Origin: Manduca sexta
Taxonomy: Eukaryota > Arthropoda > Insecta > Lepidoptera > Sphingidae
DNA length: 64,000 nt
Direction of reading: 5' to 3'
Assembly (NCBI RefSeq): GCF_014839805.1
Contig: NC_051121.1
Coordinates: 8,911,116-8,975,115, forward strand
In this document: one piece after another, positions 24,128 to 35,139 of the stretch
Position numbering within the stretch: position 1 is the stretch's first letter
Layout: the number at the start of each line of letters is the position of its first letter
Notes under the pieces: model-generated
Database searches by the model: none
What the model saw: the letters and a program-made list of their open reading frames with translations, nothing else
What the model was told of the DNA's origin: nothing
Program-made: the position numbers and the translations under genes

Positions 24128-25089
24128 TATAACAATAATAATTATTATGTAACACTAAACATGTAGAAATTGAGTATAACTCGTATATTCACGCCTTTAT
24201 AAAGGATTTTACTAATGTACTGTTTGCCAGATCTTTCCTGTCATATACCTATGTTCCAGCATTCATATTAGATCATCTTGAAATGCCGCGGCATTTGCTT
24301 ATTACTAAAAATATGTCACATTAATTGCAATTAATACATAAAATGTACAACATACAGTATACCGATTAGTGGTATAAACGTACACATATATAAATTTTAA
24401 AGACTTGTATGTTTTACACACTACAACAGGTTTATAAATTTGTGCACGAGCATTAGCTCTTATACTTTGGCAGTAATGGTCATACAAATACGTCCTTATA
24501 TTGTTGAAACACTCTAAGCCATATAACAAAATGTAACAAGCAACCCATATGTTTTTTTATTTTAATAAATAGATTTTTCCTTCCTTATTATATTGTAGAA
24601 ACACGCGCGGCTGACCAAATTCGCACTAAAATAAAATGTTAAAAAAAACAGTTAGCTAAAAGCGGGACTTTGGCAATAAGTATTCGTTATTCATGAATGA
24701 TTTTTGGCACAATGTTAAAAGAGAGTTAAAAACGAGTATGTGGTTTCGTTCATTAATACAATGTTAAAGTGACTTTATTACATACTTATAATAAAATGTT
24801 ATCTTTGAGTTTGATGATTAAACAAATCAAGAATCCTCAAGTTTGAGCTTGACATTCACAATAACAAGCTCTCAAATATCATCACGCTTTCCTGTTACAT
24901 CGAGGTTGAACAGAATTATAAATAGAATATAGAGTAGACATTTATCATAATTTGCTTTACTGACATGAATTGGTGGCTAACCCACATATGATTATAATTC
25001 TTACAACTATGAGTAAATGTGGTTAATACTTGTGGAGATTTAATCACTTTTGGTTTAGTCAAATTTGGTTTTCCGTGTGATGAAAATAA

Positions 25090-25290
25090 AAACCAGGATA
25101 AGAATATGCAATTGCGGCACCTACTTTCCGCAATGTATTTTCCGTCCCATGATAGGGTGCGAGTCTATCGCCATATTAGGCACAAATTCTAGACTTCAGG
25201 CAGAAAACATTTTGCCTAATCCAAGATTCGAACGCGGATATCAAAGCGGTTGTCATAGCGCACGCAATACAATACTCCGCCAAGCTAGTG
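25090..25290 (-). repeat. SINE family B, minus strand, degenerate
   Basis: In reverse it reads TGGCGGAGTATTGTATTGCG, a decayed B box (CGTTCGAATC) and the body AATATGGCGATAGACTCGCA. The open frame over it is not a gene. Confidence 0.75.
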
Positions 25291-25999
25291 ATGAAGTTTG
25301 ATCATAAAAATACAAGTGGCAATGGATTACGACAAATTAATGTTTTTTTTTATCAATATCGATGCGACAGTTCCTCTCAATGTCGGGTGATTAAATCAAC
25401 ACATCTTAAATACTATTTCACATCCATTTAATGTATTATCAATTTAACACCAATATTTAAGTTTGCTACATTACATTGAGTGAATGATAAATATAAATAG
25501 TTATTGAAATAGTTTCATAAAAAGGGGCTACAATAAAAATATATATTGCAATATAGACTTAGAGCCTTAGGATTTAGAGCGCAAACTATTATAAATACCA
25601 TCGAAAATGGGATAAATAAAGTGGTTCAAAAATATAATCTAAAGATATTTGGGTTAGAAGATTTGTATATAGTATAAAAATATAAATCGTAAATAAATGG
25701 AAGCAGTCCATAGAGAAATACTTATCAATATTTGGAATTCGAGTGTGATTTAGTGATATGTTGGAGGGGGAATGAAGAATGTTCTCTATTATCGTCCTAC
25801 TCTACAGAATATAGATAATATCGCGTCTAACTCATTTTAATAATTCATGATTTTTTGTAATGCATTATTGAGATTGCGATGATGTTATTACTATAATTAA
25901 ATTTTGAATGATTTTTTTATATCCAATTTCCTTGTTCTAATGTGCTCAAAAGAGGTTTTATCTTCGAGTTATCCATATAATTGTGCGTGTATCGTTTAA

Positions 26000-26345
26000 G
26001 CGAGTAAGGGAGTGTGTTCATCCGCGGACTGGTTCCTTGCGCCGCCCGTGCTGGAACATCACATTCCTATTTACCACGCTATTTGACTTCTAGAAACAAG
26101 AACCCAAGACGCTCCCAGCTTTTGGCCCTAGAGGCAAACCCTAGTGTTTTCTCAAGGGAAGGGGATAAGTCCTTAAAGACAGTGGTGTGTGGAATATAGA
26201 CGTGGGTGAAGTCTCATCAGCAAGGCCCCTTTTTCGTTCCCAAGAATTACCCAATTTTTTTTCTGAAATCTGTTATCTAAGGTCTCCCGAGGCCGTGGGC
26301 AAAGGCCCACTTCACTCACGCCTAGCTACGCCACTGCTTAAAGGT
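26000..26345. repeat. repeat with CTACGCCACTG terminus
   Basis: The right end, CTAGCTACGCCACTGC, resembles the terminus of the MITE at 14607-14805, and the interior includes GGCCGTGGGCAAAGGCCCAC. The left boundary is not clear. The two short open frames here are repeat-derived. Confidence 0.45.
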
Positions 26346-26722
26346 AGATTAAATAATTCGTACAAAAAGTAGACTAGACAAAATAAATTCAAGGCCAGCT
26401 GCATCTGTCTCCACCTACGCCCGCGAAGAGACTCCCGTTCGTCCCTTATTTGGCTTTGATTTTCTTTTCCTTTAAACCCAGCAAACATTATTCTGTTAAT
26501 ATTGTATTTTTATTTCTGGTAGTTCATATAATATTAATTGAGCATATGCAGCTTTTGATTTTAAGCTAACACCACAATCATATTTGTTAAAATCGGTTCA
26601 GCCACGAAGATGATAGCTATTATCATATAAATTATAAAGTATTAATTGTTAATGGCCTATAACCCCATGGCAACCCCTTCGCTAGGGGCTCAAAACCATT
26701 TCACCTAATAAAATAAGAAAGT

Positions 26723-26967
26723 AGGGCCAATAGCATAGTTAGGTGTGGAACGGACTGCCTAGACGAATGTCCGCAGGTTCAAATCGCAAGGGCACACACC
26801 TCTGACTTTTCTAAAATGATGTGTATTCTTTGTAATTATCGCTTGCTTTAACAGTGAAGGAAAACATCGTGAGGACACCTGCATACCTGTGCTCTCTATA
26901 GGAACAAGGCCAGCGTGGACTAAGGCCTAATCCCTCTCAGAAGTAGAGGCCCGTGCCCAGCAGTGAC
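26723..26967 (+). repeat. SINE family A, degenerate copy
   Basis: It shares GGTGTGGAACGGACTGCC, CGAATGTCCGCAGGTTCAAA and AAAACATCGTGAGGA with 6435-6768, with internal deletions. Confidence 0.85.
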
Positions 26968-27139
26968 CCGACAGACGTTGTCCTGTCTTAACTATGTATG
27001 CACGCACGCATTCTGTCGATCGCTGACAGTTATTTCACACCACTGACAGTTATGTAAAATGAATACTGTCGATAAGTTTTCTAATTTTCCGCGCAATTTT
27101 TTCTTTCATAAGAAACTTCTCCTGACAATAACAAACAAA

Positions 27140-27232
27140 AAAAAAATAGTGAAATCGGTCCAGCCGTTCACGCGTGATGGCGTGACCAAGGGAAATAGGG
27201 ATTCATTTTTATATATATAGATAAAGTATTAG
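27140..27232 (-). repeat. retroposon-type repeat end next to exon 9 donor
   Basis: On the minus strand, TATCTATATATATAAAAATG begins about ten bases after the exon 9 splice junction and leads into CATCACGCGTGAACGGCTGG, a widespread lepidopteran repeat end (from memory). Confidence 0.55.
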
Positions 27233-27240
27233 CTTCTTAC

Positions 27241-27409
27241 CGTGGAGCAATCCTTCGTTCGACAGTGCCGTACATCGCCACATTTACCGCCTCGCGCATG
27301 GTCAGTTGGGGGGCACACATGGGGAACGAGGTTTGGCCGCGGGTGAACCAATACTGCACCGCCATGCCGGCTAGGGCAATCAGCACCCACACCGCAATCA
27401 TTACTTTTT
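27241..27409 (-). CDS. TM7SF3: TM7SF3 exon 9: helix 7 and start of tail
   Basis: In minus orientation the exon follows the acceptor GCTGTTTCCAG and ends GCTCCACG before GTAAGA. It encodes EKVMIAVWVLIALAGMAVQY followed by WFTRGQTSF and the tail MREAVNVAMYGTVERRIAP. An open frame begins 25 bp upstream at a Met, but only this acceptor fits the phase-1 end of exon 8. GC3 is about 69%, against about 47% in exon 6. Confidence 0.88.
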
Positions 27410-30008
27410 CTGGAAACAGCATGCGCGTGTCCAATTTGACAGACTTATTTGAAGACTTACTCTATACGAACTTCAAATACCTATTATATTTATCAAATAC
27501 TTTACATTCCTCGATGAAATGAAATGATTTATTTGATCCCGTAAAATTTTATACATTATTCCGTCAATATTAACCAGTTCGGAAAGCAGTCACCAGAGAA
27601 GAATGGGCGAGAAACTCTGGTGTTGCTCTTTTCAAAATCAGTTTAAGGTATAAACTATAGTACATGATATAGAGAAAAAAATACAGTTGGTTTTTTTATT
27701 GTTGTTTAGAGCAGTTCATATGCTCGCAAAATAAATAATAAATTAATTTTAAATATCCATAAAAGTGCACAGCCCTCTCAGGAATCTTTGAATCCGATCC
27801 CAAACCGCGTCAAACATGCTTTTAAAATCTTTCTTCGCTTCCCAGCAGTGTTAATCTTGCCTGTCTCAACTCTCTAATGCCCTTTAGCTGAGTGTCTCTC
27901 TATCTCACTTTCGATTACAATAACAGAAGCACCACAAGACTGTGCCACTATATTGGACTCGTCCTCCTGAGACATTAGATGTTAAGTCATATTTATTATT
28001 GTATGTGCTCCAAATCAGACAGACAGACTCTTATTCATACTCTTTTCATACTCCAATATATAAAGAGTAGTGTTGCCCAAATGCAAGAACAAGACGAGAC
28101 TTAGCCAGTCTTGGTCTTGCGCCAATACACCTGATCTTGGTCTTGGTCTTGGTCTTGCGCTCCCAGTCTTGGTCTTGGTCCTGGTCTTGCAGCAAGAGTC
28201 TTGCAAGTCTTGCAATTACCTATTAGTCTATTACTATTTATTAAAGTTTACTTTAAATCTTAGAAAAACGTATTAGAATTGGAACATTGTGAGCTTGAAT
28301 TAACATAGCCATAGTAAAGATCAAGCAGATTAATAAATAACTGAAGATTTGATAAGAAATTCGAAAAATCAACTGACCTATATGTCGTTTTCCATGGAAG
28401 TAACTGTTTCTTAATAAACATTTATGATTTATAAGCTTACATTTGCTAAAACATGTAAAAAAACAAATTAATTACAATAACTTGACTGTATTTTCACTTT
28501 TAAATTTCTAGTCGGGCTATCCTTACCATTTTATCCCAATCATAATACTACTTGCGTGATCAGTATAATGTATTCATTTTCATTCTAAGCACTCTGAAAC
28601 TTATTTATTCTTTGGAACACCTGTAGGTACTCTTAAAATTCGAAATTATTTTGCATGAGTATACCTACGCCCTATGGCGGCAATCAAATAGTGTCAAATG
28701 TTATGATTTCGGCGTGGCGGCAACGATTGTTTTAGATTTCAAAGAAGCCGCCGGCGCGTGTATCATAACCATGTACTTCCGAAAAGCGGCAAATTTCTTT
28801 GAGAAGTAAGTACAAAACCTTTGATGCCGCATTATCAAAGTGCCGATGGTTAAAACATAGCTATGCATGCACTCAGTTTGATTTTAATAGATATTTTTTT
28901 ATTCGCTATGTTTATGGTATTAGTCGTAATGCGCATAGGTCCAGTTTTTCATATTCTTTGATACAGTTTTGTGCGTCTCATAGAATTCCTAAGCGTACCT
29001 ACCTATACACCGAACTGTTACACCTATCTACTCAGTGAAATAGCGCTAAGTCCTAGCTGCAAGACGCAAGAGTCTTGCAGGCTATGTCTTGTTCTTGCTC
29101 AAGTCTTGCACGGTCAGTCTTGGTCTTGGTCTTGCTAAAAATACGCGGTCTTGTTCTTGGTCTTGGTCTTGCAAAAACGCAAGAACAAGACCAAGACTGC
29201 AAGACCAAGACTGAATTTGGGCAACACTAATAAAGAGTGATGCTGCCCTGGTACTCCATATAGCAGTCAGCCAGTAAAGGCAGTTTTGTTCTGTTACATG
29301 GTTAACTAGATTACCTTTTCGTTCTTAGTGCTGTTTATCAAACAAGAAAATGCATTTCAAATTTACGTAAATGTATGAAATCTAGATAGGAAGAAAGTTC
29401 GTTTAACGTACATTCCAAATCAGTAATACAAAAAATTGCCGACATTGACTTACTGCCCTCTCGATTACCACGACAGAGTGATGCCGGAGACATTCTCTAC
29501 CAGTCAACCTTTGGGTAATTCCCTTTTGAGGCAATTTTTGTTCGCGCTCGCTCTCCACACCGAATGCACTCCCATGCACGGAGGGACATTTTTCCCTCCC
29601 TAAGCACACAGTTAAGTGTGTATACCTCATGGTTGCCAATTCACATTGAGGCCTATGAAGGCCGCGAACATTCCCTGACCTTCTCTCTTTGCATTCTAAG
29701 ACAGTTTCTTCTCCTTGTCCCACACTTCCTTCCCCAAATATCCCCTCTCAACTTTCCTCCAGGCCCTGCAGTCGCTATCTTGGGAGATTCAGGTATCACA
29801 TTCGCTGATTTCCCTCGGGGTCGACTACGACGCCCGTTACACAAAAAAAAAACCCTTTAGGTGATGTAGAGATGAAACAGTATAGGTAAGTATTTAATTA
29901 AGAAAATTGTGATATATACTGAAATATATTGAAGTAATACACGGCAGTTGTAGATACTACAACTCCCGCAGAAGACCTATCCAGCAAATTATATTAGAAA
30001 CATCTTAC
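27410..30008 (-). other. TM7SF3: TM7SF3 intron 8
   Basis: The intron holds a common repeat at about 27500-27680 (with CACCAGAGAAGAATGGGCGA), a complete hAT-type element (28068-29229) and a second dispersed repeat (about 29250-29480, related to 36948-37130). The region 29430-29860 is less AT-rich, with overlapping open frames on both strands and no recognisable protein. Confidence 0.75.
28068..29229. mobile_element. non-autonomous hAT-type element, 1162 bp
   Basis: Terminal inverted repeats TAGTGTTGCCCAAAT and ATTTGGGCAACACTA are flanked on both sides by the exact 8-bp duplication ATAAAGAG (28060-28067 and 29230-29237), as expected of hAT transposition. Subterminal zones (about 28085-28215 and 29055-29225) are packed with TCTTGG/CCAAGA units in inverted orientation. 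No transposase frame is present. Confidence 0.92.
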
Positions 30009-30269
30009 CGCCGGTCTGGAATGGTGGGAAGAGAACAGCCTTATTGAAGTTCGGGACGGTAGCTCGGCGTAGGACATTGACCACGATGTATTTAAAGTTG
30101 CTTCCGAGTAGCATATCGCCTGCCACGACAAACCCATAGGAGCCGAAGAAAGCACAGCTCAGAATATTCCCGAATTTCGAAGTAGACAGTATAACCATTG
30201 CTACCAAAAGTAGTACCAGGAAGAACAGGGACCAGAAGTTGAAGTCCACTCCTAAATAGATCATGGAAC
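30009..30269 (-). CDS. TM7SF3: TM7SF3 exon 8: helices 5 and 6
   Basis: Acceptor CAATTTTAG, donor GGCG/GTAAGA; phase 1 in and out; 261 bp. It encodes SSMIYLGVDFNFWSLFFLVL, the helix LLVAMVILSTS, then NILSCAFFGSYGFVVAGDML and NVLRRATVPNFNKAVLFPPF. The FGSY and PPFQT stretches are what first suggested TM7SF3. Confidence 0.9.
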
Positions 30270-30699
30270 CTAAAATTGAGTCAAGTTAATTGCTGTTAAA
30301 AGAAGTTTGAGTAAATAGCATTCACGGGGTAAAAATGGAAATTTACATTTAAAAAAGGTTAGAATTATAATTTATTTAAAAATAAATATCCAAAAAAATC
30401 TTGGACGAATTAAGGCTTTACACAATTTTTAAGGTTTAAATGAGTAGTAATGTTAATAATTTTCCTATTCCTTCCTATATTTACCCCGTTTATTCCCCTA
30501 TTTATGAATACATAAATAAAATTTATTAATTATAAACATATTTCTACACGTAACACTCCAAAATTTATTCTCAGCCTTATTAGAGGTATAGTTCTGGTAA
30601 ATAAACCGATCTATATATATTACATATGACAATCGATAACATCGCCGATGAAAATATCGATATCAATCTAAATATAGTAATAGATATAACAGTACTTAC

Positions 30700-30852
30700 T
30701 GGGCACGACGTAGTACATTATGCCAGCGACTAAGAATCCGCAATTGAATGCTGGTATCAACATAATAGTGATTGGCGATCGCCACACCAGCCACGCCATT
30801 GACCACACAGAAGCAAAGACCAATCCGAAAATAAACGATATCAATAATTTTA
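30700..30852 (-). CDS. TM7SF3: TM7SF3 exon 7: helices 3 and 4
   Basis: Acceptor TTGTTTTAG, donor CCCA/GTAAGT; phase 1 both sides. It encodes IKLLISFIFGLVFASVWSMA followed by WLVWRSPITIMLIPAFNCGF and LVAGIMYYVVP: two hydrophobic spans joined by a short WRSP turn. Confidence 0.9.
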
Positions 30853-31217
30853 CTAAAACAAAAAATATTCTTACTTTCGTGTTACATTATACAGTTCAGC
30901 TATAGTGAATATTCATCATCGACATCTAAATAGTTAAGAGTTAAGCTAGATATTTTATAATTTACTACTTAATGGGCACTAAGATCATTTACCGTAATAT
31001 CGTACAGAATAAACTGTTTTCGTCACAGATGATATACGAAAGACAGGAAGAAACAAAAAACTATTAATTAGTCACAGTCCCAACATAAACAAATATAATG
31101 TACCCACATAAATAATAAAAATTTATAATGGTTCGATAATGACCAGTAGGTTACCAATCAGAAAAATGTGACGTGCAAACCACACAACGCTGTTTTTCAA
31201 TAATCACCTTGTGATAT

Positions 31218-31387
31218 TACGCAGAATGAGCTCTCAGTGTCTTGAAGTCTGGCAGCCGGTCTTTTGGGTTCAGATTTAATTAAATGTAGAACTGGATCAC
31301 AGGCTTGGATCCAGTTCTACATTTAATTAAATCGGAACCCAAAAGACCGGCTGCTTGACTTCAAGACACTGTGAGCACATTCTGCGT
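31218..31387. repeat. long hairpin (arms about 80 nt) in TM7SF3 intron 6
   Basis: Left-arm stretches CTTGAAGTCTGGCAGCCGG, TCTTTTGGGTTC and TAGAACTGGATC are complemented at 31308-31387 (GATCCAGTTCTAC ... GACTTCAAGACACTG ... CATTCTGCG). The centre is near 31303 with a loop of about nine bases and few mismatches. It starts 50 nt after the exon 6 donor on the transcribed strand. Only this one copy is seen in the window. Confidence 0.9.
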
Positions 31388-31436
31388 AGATCGGACCACC
31401 AACTTTTAAATTTGAACAGTATGAAAAAACACTTAC

Positions 31437-31604
31437 TGTCATAACTTTCAGATGTCGTCGCTGTCATAATGACGAAGCAGACGAACGTAGAAGTCATCAA
31501 TCCTTGCGAAAACATTTCAATGTGCACGTAACGGTGTCCCCCGAAACATATTAAGAAAGAGATCGCCATCAGAAATAGGACAAATATTATAGTTCTAATA
31601 TCCC
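31437..31604 (-). CDS. TM7SF3: TM7SF3 exon 6: helices 1 and 2
   Basis: Acceptor ATTGTTTCAG, donor GACA/GTAAGT; phase 1 both sides. It encodes GDIRTIIFVLFLMAISFLIC followed by FGGHRYVHIEMFSQGLMTST and FVCFVIMTATTSESYD, the first two membrane spans of the seven-helix domain. Confidence 0.9.
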
Positions 31605-32303
31605 CTGAAACAATATTGAACAGAGAAATTTGTTATGTTCTGTCACTTTTGTCTGTTTTAAGTTTCTACTTATATATCTAAATAATATCAGTAACAAATA
31701 TTATTATTTTTGCCGCTGTACTAATATATAAATTTGAATGCTGTGGTCTCCTATAATTGAAGAGGCACGTCACATTGTTAACTGCACAAATACTACGACA
31801 TTGTATTTATTATATGCCGTGTATCCTTAGTTAAAGGTCCTTAAATAAATAAATAAGTAAACAATTGGAATATTCATATTTCATTACATTTATCCTTTCC
31901 GTCTAACTGACTTCTGATATAAGACCTAATATGTTAGTGATACACCATTAATTAGACGCACATTTGTGATTATAATAATAATAATAATATAATTCTTTAT
32001 TGCTCAACCAATAAAATATCGAGAAACACAAAAGAAAACAAATACGAGACATGGTTACAGAAAGGGCGGTCTTTTCGCTATAAGTGATTTCTTCTAGACA
32101 ACCTTTGGATGCATAGAAACAAGAGTAAAAATACATGACGGTGTACAATAAACGAGTAAGGAAAATAGATATATTATTCAATATCGTAATATACTTATAT
32201 ATTTTTTTTAAATATATAATGAAATATTTACTATGTTAACTAAATTTATTGTAGGGCCTCGACAATTTTGTCTTCTGTATGCTGAGAGAATTAAAAGACT
32301 TAC
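31605..32303 (-). other. TM7SF3: TM7SF3 intron 5
   Basis: AT-rich. About 31955-32110 is a dispersed lepidopteran-type repeat (TAATAATAATAA followed by TTCTTTATTGCTCAA and GGGCGGTCTTTTCGCTATAA). No coding sequence is seen. Confidence 0.65.
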
Positions 32304-32466
32304 CTAAGTAAACACAAAATTGATCCGACGTGTTGACGCAGCCATAGGTTTGGGCAGGTACGTATATAGAATAACCATCTGCCGTGCTAGCGACTGCCGC
32401 GAATACAGCATTAGTTCCATGATACCGGCTCATCATTCGTCGAGTGTTCCAGAATATAAAGGGTAC
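32304..32466 (-). CDS. TM7SF3: TM7SF3 exon 5: end of ectodomain
   Basis: Acceptor GAATTATTAG, donor TTAG/GTAAGT; phase 0 in, phase 1 out. It encodes VPFIFWNTRRMMSRYHGTNA followed by VFAAVASTADGYSIYVPAQT and YGCVNTSDQFCVYL, with a sequon (NTS) and two cysteines just before the first helix. Confidence 0.87.
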
Positions 32467-33976
32467 CTAATAATTCGATAATTAATAGCGCATAATACAT
32501 TAATAGATAATATAAGGTGGTTTGGGCATTTGGAGAGGATGGATGATAGATTGACAAAGAGGATATATGAAGTCAATGTCAATGGAAGAGCCGATAGGGG
32601 TCGACCGCACCGAACCTTCAAATGTCAGATATCTGACATTCTTAGTAAAGGCTAGGTCAAAAGTACCATGAACCGGTGGGAATGCATGAAGTGGAAGAAG
32701 CGAGAGATCTATGCCAGAATCGTGAAAAGTGGCAGTCCATAACTTCTGGCTACCCCTATGGGATAGAAGCGTGATACTGTGTATGTAAGTATGTATTGAT
32801 TATTGATTGAGCTGAAGGTATGGAGAAGAAAAGTCATTGTAGCGACTCTTCTTACCATGTCAAAGTCGAGAGATCTAAAGAATAAGTAAACATTTTGTTC
32901 GTAATTAACCTAAAGTTTAGGAAGAACTGGCACCCAATAATCAAGCAGTGCCCAGAAAATCCCACATTAGGTTTAGGTTTAGGTTAGGTTTTTTTTACTG
33001 TTATAGATAACTTGAGTTATGCATAGTTTTTGTTTATCATTAGGGAGCGAGGTACTGCTATTTGATACGTAATTCGTTGTAACCGCCCCTCCCTCCGTCC
33101 TCATAAGGTTACTTTGACTAAATTGTAGTCCAAACACCTCCATTAAATAGTTTAAGCACGTCTCTACCACATGAGTTCCAATTTCAGGGAAAACAATAAT
33201 AATAGAACCAAACTACATTAATATTTTCCTGTTGCGGTTAGTGTAAACGTATCTGACGGAATAACGTCGAATGAATTAGAGAACATTGTTTAGATATGAC
33301 ACTGATCTTCATGGCTGGGTTGAAGTTAATTTCGACAAAGAATTTTTCCATACGCATCATTCTTTAGTCAGCAATGATTGCAATGCTATTGTGGAACATA
33401 ATTATGGTGGCAAAAACAATGGTATTAGTATTATTCCCATTTACCACCTGTGTAACATTAAGCATTACATTCGATAAGTGCCGAATATATAGTGTCCTGA
33501 TAGTATTAAAAAAAATCGTTTTCTGAATTTGACAATTGACAATGGTTACTGTGATAGAATCTTGTAGAATGGAAGTACCACTATAGTAAAAAAGTCTTAG
33601 TAACCACAAAGACCTATGAATGTCATCGACTGATCAAATAAAAAAGTAACTTATAAGATAAATTTTAAACAATTACAAGCATGGGCTAGCAAATACAGAG
33701 AATGTACGCAATGTGAACAGTGAAAGGGAAGGAAAAATAGGGAATGTAAAATGATATTCTCTGTTATAAGAAGTGCATGCGCAGACCATTGTTAGCAATA
33801 AAATTTTCACTACTAATAGCCTGTGTATGGTAGCATTCCTTAATACAGAGGACTTACTTGACTATCATGATGGAATATTATGAGATTTCCTTTACGTTGC
33901 TAGAACATGATCTTATTTTCTTGTATTACGTTTAATGAGAGATGAATTAACTAGTATTTAATAATAAAACACTTAC
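32467..33976 (-). other. TM7SF3: TM7SF3 intron 4
   Basis: Apart from the LINE relic (32500-32800) it is plain AT-rich sequence. The open frames at 32979-33170 and 33286-33609 have no motif and no coding-type composition. Confidence 0.7.
32500..32800 (+). mobile_element. LINE 3' coding relic
   Basis: The plus strand reads IRWFGHLERMDDRLTKRIYE, then VNVNGRADRGRPHRTFKCQI and a stop. This RWFGH...RGRP signature is typical of the C-terminus of insect LINE proteins. Further stops and a TATGTAAGTATG tail show it is dead. It lies inside TM7SF3 intron 4, antisense to the gene, 34 bp from exon 5. Confidence 0.75.
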
Positions 33977-34233
33977 AACAATGCCATTTTTCGTAATATT
34001 TTCATAATTTATCATACGCCGAATGCCATCGAAATACACTTCAGTAGTATAATCAAGCTCGGATTGGTACAACATGTAGAAAGTAATGAAAACATCGTTT
34101 TCCAGACAATTGGGGTCATAAGGAGCCATCGGTGGAGCTATTTCGACGTTATAATAATTATTACTAAGCCGGATATCCGTTGAGGGTGGTATCGGTATTT
34201 TGGACTCCAAATTACAGCCGCCAGGTATAGGAT
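33977..34233 (-). CDS. TM7SF3: TM7SF3 exon 4: ectodomain
   Basis: Acceptor TTTTTTGTAG, donor GTT/GTAAGT; phase 1 in, phase 0 out. It encodes DPIPGGCNLESKIPIPPSTD, then YNVEIAPPMAPYDPNCLEND and FITFYMLYQSELDYTTEVYF. It contains the sequon NIT and cysteines in GGCNL and PNCLE. Confidence 0.9.
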
Positions 34234-34369
34234 CTACAAAAAATATTTTTATTACATTATTACTGCTATACCGTTTACAATAACTCATTTTATCTAGTCT
34301 ACACTCGTTGATCTTTCACTAATGTATAAGTTCATATTTTGTATGCATTAGACAATGTGTTTTTTTGTT

Positions 34370-34680
34370 GTTGCTTTGAATGGCGAGATGAACTTGCCGT
34401 TCGCCTGATGGTAATACGACCGCCCATAAACAGTAGAAACATCATCCAAGACTTTGAATTACAAAGCATGTTTGGATTCCCACTGCACTCGCCATCGTGA
34501 GACATGAGATGTTAAATCTTATTATGTCCAGTAGTTACACTGGCTACAATGTCCTTCAATCAGAACACAGCAGTGACAACACACGGCTGCTTGGCGGCAG
34601 TAGACATTGCAGTGGTACCACGGCGTACTCTCAAATATGAGAGACCTTTCACCAGTAGATCAGTGACCAATCAAGCGACA
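34370..34680 (+). repeat. dispersed repeat family D, copy 1
   Basis: It begins near TGAATGGCGAGATGAACTTG and includes TGCCGTTCGCCTGATGG and CGCCCATAAACAGTAGAAAC. Related copies are at 38326-38530 (minus), 38578-39090 (plus, interrupted) and 53850-54000. Its class is unknown to me. Confidence 0.8.
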
Positions 34681-34818
34681 TTCGAATAAGCCGTAGCTCC
34701 TATTCTATTCATATATCAAACTTTTACGTTGTAGTACTTCGTGATAAATACGTCACAAGACTCTACCTTAGCGACTGTTAGTCTATGCTCGGTGATTTTA
34801 TACGATGAAAATACATAC

Positions 34819-35139
34819 CTTTAGGTCCATAGCCATGCACCGACACATAGAAGAGACCACCTTCACAATTTCGGTTTAGGATGTAGAAAACATGCTTCTC
34901 ATTCTTCGCATCGAAGTACAATCCGACGTTTTGTCCTATTACCCTGGTTTTCTTGAAAGATTTATATATTTCCACTTTATCTATTTTAGCGTGTACTTGA
35001 GCTATTAAGAAGCTCAATTCAGGATCGATATCAACCAAGGTGACCTTAATGATCATGGTGGTAGCCAAAAATATGAAATCGCTGCTTATTTCTTTATTCA
35101 TATATGTTGGCTTGCTCAACGGTATTGTAATATTTACAT
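34819..35139 (-). CDS. TM7SF3: TM7SF3 exon 3: largest ectodomain exon
   Basis: Acceptor TTACTTGCAG, donor AAAG/GTATGT; 321 bp, phase 1 both sides. It encodes DVNITIPLSKPTYMNKEISS, then DFIFLATTMIIKVTLVDIDP and ILNRNCEGGLFYVSVHGYGP. The beta-rich look and the NIT sequon fit an extracellular domain. Confidence 0.9.

Larger units (their letters stand above)
20376..27240. other. intergenic region between toy and TM7SF3 (tail to tail)
   Basis: No exon was identified here. A possible poly(A) signal for toy, AATAAA, lies at 20607-20612. Repeats occupy 22965-23705, 23911-24127, 25090-25290, 26000-26345, 26723-26967 and 27140-27232. The stretches 20620-22870 and 24130-25080 show nothing I can identify. 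The unlocated last TM7SF3 coding exon should lie somewhere here on the minus strand. Confidence 0.6.

Noticed and set aside
27410..27434. Met start upstream of TM7SF3 exon 9 as a separate small gene
   Set aside because: The TTTCCAG acceptor at 27410 fits the phase of exon 8 and the protein continues helix 7; the upstream Met lies in intron.
29403..29860. Overlapping open frames of 98-106 residues on both strands
   Set aside because: The neighbouring sequence is a dispersed repeat shared with 36948-37130, and no domain is recognisable.
32433..32621. 62-residue minus-strand open frame overlapping TM7SF3 exon 5
   Set aside because: A different frame from the phase-consistent exon, and mostly antisense to a LINE relic.
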